A stretch of DNA of 64,000 nucleotides, from contig OZ023274.1 of the NCBI GenBank assembly GCA_964007475.1, positions 21,286,043 to 21,350,042 of the forward strand. Reading direction: 5' to 3'. This DNA is from Hybos culiciformis (taxonomy: Eukaryota; Arthropoda; Insecta; Diptera; Hybotidae). Of the stretch, positions 30,481 through 43,600 are shown in pieces. The notes under the pieces were generated by a model. That model worked only from the letters and a program-made list of their open reading frames with translations, was not told where the DNA came from and ran no database searches. Position 1 is the first letter of the stretch; each line of letters starts with the position of its first letter. Made by a program: the position numbers and the translations under genes.

Positions 30481-30917
30481 AAATATGACCAAATTTTTAT
30501 TTTGCGATGTCTTGCTTCAACGATTGTCCTGGAACGGAACAACAATTAAAAAACGTTTTTCAAAATTTGATAAATTAACCAATTTGTTTCTAGAAATTAT
30601 ACGAGAAAGTTATGATAATTCTTACACCAAACACAAAATTCAACAATTTTTTATTGACTTTCTTAAACATTCTTCAGAAAGAGTAAAGCGAACGTAAGTA
30701 TTTTTAGCTGTTGTTTTATTTTTTCTTTATCTTGATTAAAATGTATTTATTTCTTTTCAGTGGACATAAAATTACAAATAGAGAAGAAAAATCATTAAAA
30801 AGAAAACTAAAACGACTGAAACAACTGCTTTACCGCACCATTCACTCCTGTTCAACTATCTCGTTTGATCGATTTATCTACATCTACTCAAGAACAATAA
30901 ATAATAACCATAAATAA
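30481..30917 (+). CDS. DUF4806-type protein fragment, two exons visible, 5' part missing
   Basis: Exon 30481-30693 (acceptor TTGTGTCTTAG, donor GTAAGTAT), intron 30694-30760 (acceptor TTATTTCTTTTCAG), exon 30761-30917 ending TAA. The exon protein NMTKFLFCDVLLQRLSWNGT, then KKRFSKFDKLTNLFLEIIRE and FFIDFLKHSSERVKR, has the spacing of the DUF4806 domain: an LSW-G start, a hydrophobic middle and a WLKHA-ER-like end. DUF4806 is usually the C-terminal domain of larger insect proteins of unknown function. A short exon upstream with donor GTAAGT at 30423 keeps the frame but soon meets stops. The second exon encodes a basic tail. I see no start codon with support, so this is a 5'-truncated gene or captured passenger. 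Confidence 0.55.
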
Positions 30918-31370
30918 TAATTTATTAATAATTAATTTCTAGGAATTAATATTTTTATTTCTAATATTTAGAATATAATGGTATTAAATATTACCATGTA
31001 TTTAAACTAATGTATATAATTTTTTTTAACAACTAATAAGTATAGTAAATGAACTGAATTGTTCTTTTTTTTTGAATTGATAATAAATATTTAATTTGTT
31101 TTCGTAAATTAATATATACATATATATTCTCACTTTTTATTTATTTGTAGATAAAACAGATAAAAGATTATCATTACCATAATTGTTATTAGAAAAAATG
31201 CAGCTTGCAGTTAAAAATGAAGTGTATCCTATACATATATATAATATTAATATGATCATATCCATCTTTGTAAGACGTTTCAATGAAATTAAGATGTCAC
31301 AATCAAGATATTAAAATAAGTCGTCACAACCTGGAATTAGCAGAACGTCATGAAGATTAATTAATCAGAT

Positions 31371-31570
31371 TCTACCCTAAGCAGACATTTTATTAGCTTT
31401 ATAGCACAGTTAAGGTCCGCGCATTTTGAAGACGCATAAAAAGATTAAATTAAATGGAATTATAAGATATGTCTTATACTCCAATTTAATTTTTTTACGC
31501 CATTTACGACTTTGAAATGCATCAATCATAATTGTACTATAAAATTAATAAAAATTCTGCTAAGAGTAGA
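31371..31570. mobile_element. 200-bp fold-back MITE
   Basis: Ends TCTACCCTAAGCAGA and, inverted, TCTACTCTTAGCAGA. The pairing continues inward (TTTTATTAGCTTTATAGCAC against TTTTTATTAATTTTATAGTAC) through most of its length. No coding sequence. It is inserted on the right side of the GTC-rich element. Confidence 0.75.
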
Positions 31571-32080
31571 GTCGTTTTAGTTAATCTCAATGACGTCCTG
31601 TTGACGTCAGCTTGTTACAATTTAGTCTCTTTGAAACGTCCTCAATACGTCACTACCCCGTCTTATTGTGACTAATCAAATCGTGTTTGAGTCACTATAC
31701 TGTCATTTTCTGACTCTTTAGTCTTCAAAAAGTCACAAATTTACTCAATTTTACCTAATCAAGTTACTTTAGAGTCACTGTCAAGTCATTTTGTGCACTT
31801 TTAGTCGCTTAGAGGTTCCACAGTCACTCAATTGCTATCCTGAAGCTTTTACTATAGTTTATTTGAGGATTCCTGAGAGTCATATTTTGACTTCAAAGTA
31901 ATACTTTTACTTCTATGCGACGTCATAAAGAAGTTCAAGTTTTACTTAAAGTTTACAAAATGACTCAGGAAAGCGATGCACGGGCGGTCGTGCCAACCTC
32001 CAGGTGACGTTTCGCAGAAGTCTCTTTAGAACTTTTAGGTCTTGTGACCTGAGTCCCATGCCAGTAATATGACCGTCTAG
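31571..32080. repeat. GTC/GAC-rich array right of the DUF4806 fragment
   Basis: Repeated TGACGTC, GAGTCACT, TTTAGTC and AAGTCA words, ending with TGACCTGAGTCCCATGCCAG. That end resembles the left-hand TGACCTGGGTTCCA phrase near 29564. No clean unit length could be fixed by eye. Confidence 0.5.
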
Positions 32081-35000
32081 AGACAAAAAAATATTTAAAA
32101 AGAAATATTTAAAAAAGCAAACATTTATTGAAAATATTATTTTACAAGCTTGTTAATTTGGAAGCTCGCTGGCTTTGCTTAAAATTTATAACTAAAATCA
32201 AGTTTTATTATTGTTCGACTTCGGAAGTAAACAATTAAATGTCAGTTTATAAAATAAAATTTAATTTATAGTTAGTTTAAAAAAAGAAAAATAGTGCATT
32301 TTTTATTCAAAATAACGAAAAAATAACGAAAAAAAATTTAAAGAAATATAATCAGTGTTTAATTCCTTTTTTAAAACGATTACGCCGGAAAAACTTAAGC
32401 TTAACTCGGAAAATATTTTGGGAAAATTCGGAATATTTTAAATTAATAAATGTAAACAACATAAGGGACTAACCTAGCGGTGATACTATGGATATTTTTT
32501 GGGAACGAAAATTTTGTATGAGTTAAACATCCTGTTTATATATCCGTGTATGAAACATATAAATATTTTTAAAACGGAAATACCTGTCATTTACAATAAA
32601 AGTAAGAAGGTTAACTAATTAAACTTAAAGCATCAGTGACAGATTGGCGGCTTTTCTATCTCGATAGTGAAAGTTCGACAGACCTAAGTATCAAAAGTAA
32701 TAATAAAAAACTAAAAGCCTTCAAAATGAGCAATTATGAATAAAACAATATATGAAGAATGAAAATAAAATATTTATTCAAATTCACAAAATTAATCAGA
32801 ATTAATTACTAACTTAGCTTATAGTTGTAGGTTGTAGGTACCCAATAATTTCAATAAATATCATAAATATATTAAAAATAGAAAAATACCTAAAACAATA
32901 AAAATAATGTTAAGCGTAAATAAATTTGAAGAATTCATATTTTTATTTAGAAAAACTTATTATTGTACCATGCATCAATTTCAACAGAGTTTTGTTTGAA
33001 CTTTTCTGAATCAGAATGAATCTCTTTACTCTTTTTTTCATTCTATCTTTTTTTTTTCGAATGCACGCTTTATTTTTGCCGTCACTGTAAAAAAAAAAAA
33101 TTGAACAGGAGTCCTCCGATCAAATGGTTTTTAAATACTCTTCTTTTGTATTGCCAAAAATATTACGAATTTTTCGCAATATTCCGTAATATTTCGTAAT
33201 ATTCCGTAATATTTTTGGCAATTTTTTTTATTGAAAAATTTGAAAAATATTAATATTAATTTATACTTACATGTTCTTATAAAAAAAAAAGAAGATTTTT
33301 AAAAATAAAATTAAATTTTTCATACAAAAATTTGACTTTTGTATGAAAAGCTTATTCGACCTAAATACATACACAAAATTGATGTTTCTTCTTTTATATA
33401 GAGAAGTCAGTCCTTTAAATTAATAATATGTATATTCATTCACACTTTAGCTAAATGTTATAGACATTATTTTTATGTTAAAATTGTCATATTTGTGAGT
33501 TTTCATTCCCGGTAGACAAGGTAAATAAACAATAAAAGTTTACTCACCTTCTTACCTTATTACATACTTATTTTATGAATAGTTTTTTTGATTTTATGTT
33601 AAACATTTTTTTTCTAACTTTTTCAGTTAAGGGGAAGGGAATGTTATTTCATTAATAATATTATTTATTTTTAATTCTGCTTAGAACAAACAAATAAAAA
33701 TAACTTAAACTTAAAAAAAAAAAAAATACTTAATTTTACAAAGTTTAAAACTAAAAATAAAAAACAAAAAAAATTAAAATTATAGTCATCATATATCATC
33801 ATAAGTATTATACTTATTTATACAAATGGAAATATTTATAAATACATAATTAGTTATATGTACAATGTAATGTATCGCCTTACATACATAATTGTTTCTT
33901 TTTATACAAACGGGCACATTGTTACACTAATTTTAAAGGGCTACTTTTACTTTAAATAATTTTAATTAAAAAAACAATAAATAAATAAATACAATTAAAA
34001 GCAAACACTCGAACAACTAGCTGTTATCTTACACTTCAGACTCCGAGAAGATAAATAACACAACAACTAGCCTTCTCCTTCCACCTCTTTTACATTTTTT
34101 TTTTAAGAAGAGAAGAGTGATAGAGCAATAGAGATGGGCTTTTTCTCTTAAAAATAATAATTGCGTTACAATATGTAATATCACAAATACACTATTGTAC
34201 GCTGTAAGTTAACATTACACAATAGTTAGCAAATAAAAGATGCACATCACAGTTATATTAATGCATCTCAAAACAGTTCTGGATTGCCATAAAAATTATT
34301 TTTAGAATACCGATTTGTACCTAAATGGCTTTATAAAAAAATCGTTAAAAAAAACATAAAACTTTTTCCTACATTAGAATAAGATAAGTAGTTAATTATC
34401 TCTCTATCCGCTTTTGAGAACATAAAAAGTTTCTTATGTTAGATTAGACGAACTATACGAAAAGTTTTTTAATCGATTATTTTTTCCTTGGAATTATTTT
34501 TCTAGGAATTATTTTTCGTGTAATTGTTTTTTGGGAATTAAAGCTCAGGAAACATTATAGATTCCAATAATAACAATTTATTTATTTTGTAAAACTAATG
34601 TGAATTATAAATATTTCAAGAATATCGATATTTCTGTCATCATTAAAAAAAGAAAATGATTAATTTGAGTATACATAGTATGCACAGTATATATAAAATC
34701 GTATATCATGTATCATATCTTCCTTTCCATCACATGTTTGCCCACTTGATGTTAATTATTGTGTTCCTTTTTCAGTCAATGCGTAAACACACATTTTCAT
34801 TTATAACACAATATTATGTATCTATGGATTTTATATATGAAAGAAGTGTTTGTTTTCCATGATGGGTTGATAATTTCTGTTTTTACTAAAGTTTAATAAA
34901 GTTTCGGGGAAATTTGAATTATGATAATGAGGTTTCCAAGTAAGATCTTAACAAACTTAATTAAAGACAGTGATACATAAAGCATCTCCTGTTTCTCTCT

Positions 35001-36940
35001 ATATGGTAAATTAAATGATCGGATTTAAAACCGCATGGGACATGGGAGAGAATTGGCTAAAACTCTTAGAAAATTAATAAATTTAACAAATTTTATTTAA
35101 TAAATAATACAAAAACCGCTTTTGATCTTAAATAAATAACAAAAAAAAACAGGTTACTTTCCGAAGATAAAATATTTTACAACTGTAATAAAATTATTGT
35201 TTTTGTTTTATCAACTACAAAGATTTAAACTCTCTGTTGCTTATACTTCGAGAAGATTAAATCTCGAATTTTTATTTTTATTTTTTTAACATCGGAAGTT
35301 ATATTATAGTATATAGTCTATTATAATTTATATGAAATTATATTATAGTTTAAAACAAATATCTGAATGACCTGGTAATTCAATTGCTTCAAGTCAAAAA
35401 TCCCTAATTTTATTCATTGTTCATAAATGGTAATCACTAATACCTATACACCTATACTTATAATTCAAGAGATAAAACAGAAATCTACAGAAGAAAGGTA
35501 AAATCTTATGGAACTATTCGAAAGCTAGAATCTCACTCCGTGAATGCCACCAAGAAAACTGATTTACAACTAACTAATGATCTCTTTGGTTAAGAAAAAT
35601 GTTTTTTGTTGGTATTTTGGTACATTATATTGCATCACATTTTATATGCTTAGAAATGGGTCTTATAGTATGAATTAGGATCATTTTTTGGGACAAATAG
35701 AGTAACTTAGTCATCCTCCAACACCCTAACAAAATTTGAAAATTCTTATCAAGCGAAAAAAAACAGTTTTTATAAAAGTTTTTTTTATCAGTTTTTTAGA
35801 TTATTTCATACATCAACAAAAAAAAATTAGAAAATCCATTTTTTATGTCAAGTTTTGAAAATAATAATTTTTTTCTAAAAGTCCCCAAATATCGAATATG
35901 CACCAATGCGGGTGCGTCCGACATGGCAAGGGGCACCTACAATATTTGATAATAACACTGAAAAAATTAATTAGAAACTAGCAATTTACTTTAGATTTTT
36001 GTTATTGATAATGATAATACAATAAAGAAAATCTTGAATCAAATAAATAGTTATCTTACGGCTGAGTAAAAACACACACTATTTTTTAACCAAAATAAAC
36101 ATCGGGATACCTACTCCGAATTCCAATTTTTTTACGTAATAATAATGAAATTTAAAAACAAAAAGCCACTCGAAAATCAAGATTTTGTTCTTATTTCTCT
36201 CTTCACAAACTCTACGATGTCCATTTACAGATGTTTTCATGATTCATTAATAAAAATTCTTAGAAATTTGGACAACACTTAAAAAAAGTGCTTAATTAAT
36301 TTTTTTTTTTCGTTTTTTTGTTATATATAAATGTATATAAATTTTCATCAATATAAAGTCTTAAATTACGAAAATTTATGCTAAAAAAAAGTTAAATATA
36401 TACCTTTAAGAAAATTTTTTTTTCTTACCTTTTCTTAATTTATGCTTCTTTTTCCACTAGAGATAGTATAGAGGTAATTAAAAGCTTTTTTTATTGTTTT
36501 ATGTAAATCTTATGGGAAAAAAGCGCATTCAAAAAAGCTCTAAAAATTTTACGTAAAATTACTTTGTTTGATTTGTTAAGAAACTTTTTTAAATTTTGTT
36601 TCAGCCAATCCGAAATAATTTACTCCTCAAATCTATGTTGTGCTTGTATTTATTATAGAGAATAAAAATTTTCAAGTAAATAGTAAAAATGTAGTTTTAA
36701 TATGAGATAAACGTCTTTTTGACAATATAGTGAAAAAAAGCACCTACACATTGTTGGTTTTAAAAATATATTTTTACAGTTTTAAGTTTAGAGTTTGAAG
36801 GGAATTAATTCTACAGTTTGAACGTGTTTGATCAATTAAAATTTTAATTTTTGGTTTAAAAAATTAATGTCATTCTATTGTTTCAATTTTACTTCTAAAC
36901 TTTATCAATTTTTTTCACTGTAAAATCATTTATAATTAAC
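32081..36940. other. AT-rich intergenic stretch, no gene seen
   Basis: About 4.9 kb with stop-dense frames. The only structure I could support is a perfect-ended hairpin at 33151-33222 (TTGCCAAAAATATTACG against its complement, containing three ATTNCGTAATATT words). A short GC-rich phrase occurs at about 35906-35940. The 68-codon open frame at 34656 has no protein-like composition. Confidence 0.5.
33151..33222. repeat. 72-bp palindrome with CGTAATATT words
   Basis: The outer 17 bases at each side are exact complements (TTGCCAAAAATATTACG). The loop has CGCAATATTCCGTAATATTT and further CGTAATATT copies. Could be a solo fold-back relic. Confidence 0.7.
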
Positions 36941-36944
36941 TTTA

Positions 36945-37250
36945 TCCCCATTTCCACAAGCCTAGAACGTCCAAATAGATCCAATCGATCACATTGCTAT
37001 GACAATGCACTTTGGCATCGACACATTCACACACACACACACACACCTTAATTAATTAAATATCATTTATATTAACTTCACCGCCGTTTCCACAAACTTA
37101 GAAAGTAAAATTGATCCACATCCCGGTATCCAATCGAGCTGAAATTTTGCACAAAGTGTATTGTCGTCAGTGACAATACACTTTGGCACACACATACTCG
37201 TACACTAACACTCACACTCTTGCACACACACACACACATACACATATAAA
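36945..37250 (+). repeat. Two further units of the 24.8-25.9 kb tandem repeat
   Basis: Contains TTTCCACAAGCCTAGAACGT, GACAATGCACTTTGGCATCG, ACACATTCACACAC, then a second unit with CACATCCCGGTATCCAATCG and AGCTGAAATTTTGCACA, and long CA runs. It lies just upstream of dispersed repeat copy B. Confidence 0.85.
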
Positions 37251-37379
37251 AGATTTATAGTGAAAAACATTGTTTTTACTGGTTGATTTTTTTTTATATA
37301 AATAAATTCTTTTCTTTAATTTAAAGATAATTGAATTTTTCTCTTGAAATGGAAAAAATACTTTTTGTTTTCCTTTAAA

Positions 37380-37850
37380 TGTTCGTCCCCAAGTCTACCA
37401 TTAAAATCCTTATAACTGACGAACTATCCAATCGATTTTAATTTTTTGAATGCTGACGATTCGGCTTTCGGAGTAACAGACTCTCAACCATCGGAGGATC
37501 TAAATTATTTTCATATAAAATTTTTATTAATTTTTAATTTTATAAAAATTTAAATAGATTCTAATGAAAATTAGTATATGCGTAGATAGATGTCGCTTAT
37601 AGGAACTTAAAAAAATAATTACAGACCAAGGATTCGGGCTAGGGTCGAGATTTTGATGAAAATTGATATATTTTTTTGACTAAATGGTATTGGTATAATG
37701 CTATTAAAATTAAAGGAATCTGAAAAATATGTGACTAAAATATCTTAAAATTATATTATCTTTAATGAAAATTCTGAAAAAGGATCCCATATTTCATTAA
37801 TGATGTATTGTTCTTAATTTTTTTAGTTCTAGATTCATAAAGATTTCGTT
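37380..37850 (+). repeat. Dispersed repeat copy B
   Basis: Matches copy A (22152-22440) through CTCAACCATCGGAGGATC, ATTATTTTCATATAAAATTT, AAAATTAGTATATGCGTAGA and ATTAATGATGTATTGTTCT. It starts with ATCCTTATAACTGACGAACT and TCCAATCGATTTTAATTTTT, the same style of opening as copy A. Its position next to the CA-type tandem units suggests one composite element with a tandem-repeat head. Confidence 0.65.
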
Positions 37851-40534
37851 TAGTGAAACTCTGTTCTTGAAAGAAATGCTTTTTTTTTCATTTTTCTTTT
37901 GCGAATAATTAAAATGGTTTTTATGCTCTTTTAGCAGTAAATAGTATATCTTTGCACATAGCTCCGCCTTTAATTTTTTTATTATTTCTAACTAAATATA
38001 TTAGAATTCAATACTACGATAAATTTTTTTGTATAAGAAGTATCTTTTTTTTTATGCTGTTTGGTTTTTTTTCATATGGGCCATACAAAAACAAAGTATG
38101 TATAAAATAAATAAATAAGAATTAAGGTGCGGCCGGGTGCGGCGCAACTTTAGTAGCGAATCATAAAAAGCAAGAATAACATAAAAGTGGCGTAAAAGAG
38201 AAAAAAAAAAATTCAGATATTAATTTTAATTTAGTTACATTCGAGTTGTTAAAGGAAGTGTATCGTGTATTTTTATTTATTTTATGTTTCGAAGAGTTAA
38301 TTTATTAAAAAAAAAAAATAAAATAAAATAATAAAATTAATTAACTTATAATTTTTTGACATTTCCTAAAAAAAAAGAAAAAAAAAATATTTATATAAAA
38401 TTTATTATCTTTGCCATATTTTTGTTCATCACATGTTTAAATTTAAATTATATTTTTCTTCTTCATACATTAAGAAAAATTAATATTGTTGATTATTTTT
38501 TTCGAGTTAGCGTTAGCGGATTAAAATTTATAGTATTTGTCTAGAATAATTTTTTTCTGGTACACATTTGTTATAGGAACTATAAAATACAAAGCCAAGA
38601 ACGATTTTTTCTACGATGACAGTATAGTAGAGGTGAATTTTTTTTGTTTTGGATTCGAATCTCCTGATCAAAAGCTTAACTTTTTACTAATTAAAAATTA
38701 ATTTTTAAAAACCTAACTAATAAAAATTCTGAAAAACGAAAAAAAAAAAAAATTAAGAAGAACCTTTTTAATTGATTTTTATGTTTTTTAATTTAATTAT
38801 TTAAAAACTCATTTTAAAACAGATTTCTCTATAGTTGTCAGTTACAGAAATAAAAATTTAGTAAGAGCGCCCTTATCTCAACTAATTTTCACAAGGTTTT
38901 CGTGCAAATTGTCTAACGATAATTTTTTTTTTTTAATAATTTTTTTTAAAGAATTAAAAAAATTATTACTAAAAAATTACATTCAGAAAGCTAAAAAAAT
39001 AAAAATCGCAAAAATAAATAAAAATTTAAACAAATTAATAAAAATAAAAATCAAAAAACAAATTTTTAAATAATCAAAAAAGAAAAATTTTAATAAGAGT
39101 TTTTGAAATTTTAAAAAAACTAAAAAATTTGTAAAAATTAATTTTTTAATAATTATTTCGCAAATTAGTGAGCTTCCTACTTCAAAGTGATTGATTCATC
39201 CGAATGGAAAAATCTTTGTTTCGTTTAAGATAATTTTAGTGTTCGAGCTTAAACAGAAAATCCAAAAAAGGATCAAGAAAAAGGAAATAAAATTTTGTTC
39301 CCGTCATTAATATTTTTCCGCATCAGCGATGTGTGGTCCTTGTCTATCGCAATGGATGCACAATGGACCCAATATAATTTTAAAATTTAATTTTTTTTAA
39401 ATATGCAAATTTTGAACATATAATTCCAAAAAGTTTCGAAATCGCGATAACACATTTTATTGAGTATTTCCACAATAAATTGGAATTGAAGTCATTGATT
39501 TTTTTTATGGACCATTTCAAAATCCTCGCTTGAACTCTTCAAATTATCCTTGAAGAATAAACAGATTTTCTTAAAATTTCAATATTTTAAAAAATATGAT
39601 TTATTTATGTTTATCAATTAAGAAGTTCAACACAAAACTTTCTTGTGACGTGCAGAATATTTTTTAACACCTAACATTCAGTTAAAATTTAATCGAAATT
39701 TTCATCACGATAATAAATAATTTTAAATGTAATTAGGATCGAGCTCAATTATAATGGCTCCAGCATTGCTCTTTAAGACTTTTCACCATAATCGATTCAA
39801 AACTCATTATGGCACTGACAACTATGGAAAAACCAGGAACTGCTATTTGTAACTACTTAACACATATTATGATGACAAAAACATACCTTTTTTGCAACAT
39901 AAATAAAAGTCAAGTGATTTCAAAATAAAACAGAAGATAAGAATATTAAAATTAACTTGCAGTAGTTTTTAATATAAAACCGCGCCGGCCATTCACACTG
40001 CAGGCTATTGTAAGAAATCCTATACAAATACTTGCAATATAAAAGATACTTTGTGGCACTGAAGAATAAAAACACAGAATTCATCAAGACGAAAAAAATG
40101 AGAAAATTTTTTTTTTCTCTTGTCTTCATTCCCAGAGAACTCCTACAAAAATTTTAGTATAATTCTTAGTTAAATTCCTAGTTTCGTCATAGGTAAAATT
40201 TTTAAGAAAACACAGCATTATCTATCTAAGTTTTGTTTTAATATATTTTAAATTAAATTTTTCATATTGAAGGTTATAGATATAAAAAATATAAACAAAA
40301 TATTGAATGAACATAAATTTTAATTAAAAAAATTAAATAAAATATTTTTGTGATGTTTTGTAAAAAATTAAATAATAAAACAGTGCAATTATGATATAAT
40401 CAAAAAAAAATAAATATATTATTAAAAATTTTAATATTAAAATTTATTTCTAATTAGAAATTTTTCTAAATTTGCTTTAATTTAATTGAAAATTTATTTT
40501 TTTTTTAAATATTAAATAAATAAATTTATAAATA
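37851..40534 (+). promoter_or_regulatory. Probable upstream region of the second gene
   Basis: AT-rich, with isolated GC-rich islets: GTGCGGCCGGGTGCGGCGC near 38129-38148, GAGTTAGCGTTAGCGG near 38504 and ACCGCGCCGGCC near 39980. These could be promoter or 5' UTR exons of the gene starting at 40535. No TATA box or splice pair could be confirmed. Confidence 0.3.
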
Positions 40535-40654
40535 ATGGAAAACAGTACATTTAATCAAAATCAAATGTCGAATGAAGCATTGGTTGTGCTGTCTGAAGCT
40601 GCTGCATCTGGATTACATGAAGTTTTAAGAAATCAGAGGCCAATGCAGCACAGG
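40535..40654 (+). CDS. First coding exon of an unrecognised gene
   Basis: ATG at 40535 opens 40 codons, MENSTFNQNQMSNEALVVLS then EAAASGLHEVLRNQRPMQHR, closing at AGG followed by the strong donor GTAAGT. Composition is protein-like (alanine, leucine and glutamate helix) and clearly less AT-rich than the flanks, and the exon ends in phase 0. I do not recognise the family from this piece; short N-terminal exons before long introns are common in insect developmental regulators, but that is only context. No further exon with support was found to 64000, so the intron would exceed 23 kb. Confidence 0.6.
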
Positions 40655-43600
40655 GTAAGTTTATTTTCAAAATTTGATCTAAATTAGAAAGTTTCATGCC
40701 TTACCAGAATTTCAGCTGTAAACCCTTTAATATTGAAATTTATATATTAAAAGAAAATTTTATTGTCCTCAATATTTATCAAAAATAATGATAACCACTG
40801 TTAAAATGGAGTTGTATACATTCTCAGGCTTAGGTACGTATGATTATAACGTTATTAAGTTCCTACATCAATTAATACTCAAAACGAATTCACATTACTT
40901 TTGTACAATTTGACCAAACAATATTCTATAGGAATTTACGAATGATTTCGAGTTTGAAAGAAGTCTTATTTCAAAAAAATCTAGTAAAATATTTTATTTT
41001 AAAATACTTAAATAATTTATATTCAAAGAATCTTTGATTCGAATAGAATAGAATATCCACCATACTTACCAGGAAATTCTCTTAAATCACCTTTCATATA
41101 GAGTTGTCTTTCAGATAAATAATTTAAATAGATAATTATAAAACCCCTTTTAATACAAATTTATTTTCATCACTTGAGATCGAACAATAAAGCTTGAGAA
41201 ATAAGAATATAGGCGGCAAAAAATTTGGTCTTTCCATAATTAAAAATTTTATTGACAAGCACAGTCTTAAATTAGTAAAAATACTCATCAATGTCGATAA
41301 TATAAAAATTTAAATCCAACTTTTTAGTAGTTATTAACAGTTTTTGAGTTAATTAGTTGATGGTTTCACGTAGTTTTTCCCGTCTACGTTCAGTAGTCTT
41401 GACTGTGTTCATGTACACAGAAAACTCAGAAGAATATGATTTTTAAGTTTTTTGTATATACATATGTACAGTTTTAATAAAGCTTTGATAGACTAACCAA
41501 TAATGATGTACATACTAAGTTGATTCTTGCACCAAATCAATGGAAATAAAAAAATATTTTCGAGTTCTTCATTGTTTTCTTCTAAGCTTTTCAATATCTT
41601 AAGAAAAATTAATTATCTTTTTAAAAAAAAAAAATTGTCTGTCTATCGAATTAATGTTAAATTATATGTGGAGGTCTTTCTTCTTTGTCCGACGGGCGGC
41701 GCAAATACATATATACCAACCCAATTTATTTAAAATTATTTTAAAAATGTATATTCTAATAAGTACTTTGTACTAAAATTTGGTGGAAAAAAAAGATTTA
41801 TTTCAAAAAAAAAAAAAACAAGAAAAAATTATACGAGAATTTTTATTTATTTATTCTAAAAATTAAGTACAATGTGGTTATGTCTAATTTGCAAGTCATA
41901 AAGCAGCTTTATTGTCAGGAAAAAAAGAACAAATTTTTTTTCTTTACAAATCTGAGAAGAAAACATTATGCAAACATTCGTTGTGAGGGGTTGAAATTAT
42001 GTCAAAAGAGAATAATAGTGGTTAAATCATGACACCTGATACTACTCTAAGCAATATAACTATAGAAGTAATATTAAGGGTATACATACAGGAAAAATGT
42101 GTAAAATTTAAAAAAAAAATCAATTTCTTTACCCTAATTTCACTTGCTAATTCTTATGAAAGCTTCAAAATAGAAAACTCTTAGACATTTTTACTTATAG
42201 CAATTCGATTTTCAGGATAAAGAGATTTTTTTTACATTTATGCTAAGTTTCATTTAAAATGTTGATTTGGAGAACAAAATACAATATGTATTCAATTTTG
42301 TGAACTTCGCAGCAACGGTTTGTGTTATCAAGTAATGTTGGTATCAAATAATCTAAGAACATACCTCATTGAAAAAAATTATAACCGTAAAGTTAAGGAA
42401 AAGGAATCGATTTTAAACTCAATTCATAGTTCAAATTATTCAATATTTATAATTGAAAAGTAGCTTAAAGAAGAATATCCATATCTAAAATACTTATTTA
42501 TAGTTAAAAAAATTTACCACTTCGTTTCATCGAATTCCTGGATTTTGGAGATCGCATGTTTTCCGAAATATCTCTGTTGATTGTTATCTTTATTACTTGC
42601 GCCTTGTAGAAAATGATTAAGTAATTTAAATTTTTTGATACATTGATTATTTTTTATTACTGCAACAATCAGAATGAACTACACCTTATCGTGAACAAAT
42701 TCATATTTAGACTTTCTGTTTGAATAACAAATACTATAATATTTGCAATCTTCTTTCAACTCAGGTTAGTAAATTACCAATAAAAAACCAAAATATTTTT
42801 TTTATATAAACTTTAAAAAAATATAAATATAATTTTTTTTTGTCCATCCGTATTACCGGTGCAAAAAAGATGTGTAATTATTGAAGGAGTTTAAAGATAG
42901 GTTATCGCAAGATCTTTGAAATTAAATTAAAAGATATTAAAAACGTTTTTTGGAGGACTCGAACCCTCCAAAAAATGGAGATATTCGGAAGATATGATCA
43001 TCTAATATAAGATATACTTATACATACAACTTTTTTTTGAGGCTTTTATAAATGAGGCAAAAAATAAATAATGCATTTTAAATTATGCCACCGTCTGTTT
43101 ATTAGAATTCAATCGATGCGCATTTATAAAAATAAATAATTCATATTTTTTTTTAAATATTTATTATAAATATTTATAAATGTATGTATGTGTCTTAATA
43201 ATAATTTTAAATTGGATAATAACAATAATTGATGTTTATGTACGATTTACAACATTACAACAATTAATTATTATTCTTTGATTGTATAATAGAATCTTAA
43301 GAAGGATCAAGGATATACATCTGATGCACGATTTTTTTTATGTATTTTATGAATTTATTAGGTGTTGATAACAACAACTTAAATCTTTTTTTCACTAGAG
43401 ATTCACTTTTAATTCTCGTTATCACTTTGATATAAATTCCATTTCGATATATTTGGTTTTATTTCGGAAAAAAGCCAAGTATAAGGTACATTATTTGAAA
43501 TAAGTTCGAAACGTAAAACTGTATACATAAAGATATAATTTTCAGGTTATAGTTTTTTTTTTCAACAGAGCTTATTTGAATCCTTGATACATTTTCGTTG

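Noticed and set aside
29560..32060. Exact terminal inverted repeats for the GTC-rich element
   Set aside because: Candidate phrases (TGACCTGGGTTCC, TGACCTGAGTCCC) are in direct orientation and worn; boundaries cannot be fixed by eye.
34656..34862. 68-codon open frame
   Set aside because: Composition is that of AT-rich noncoding DNA; no domain, no splice or start context.
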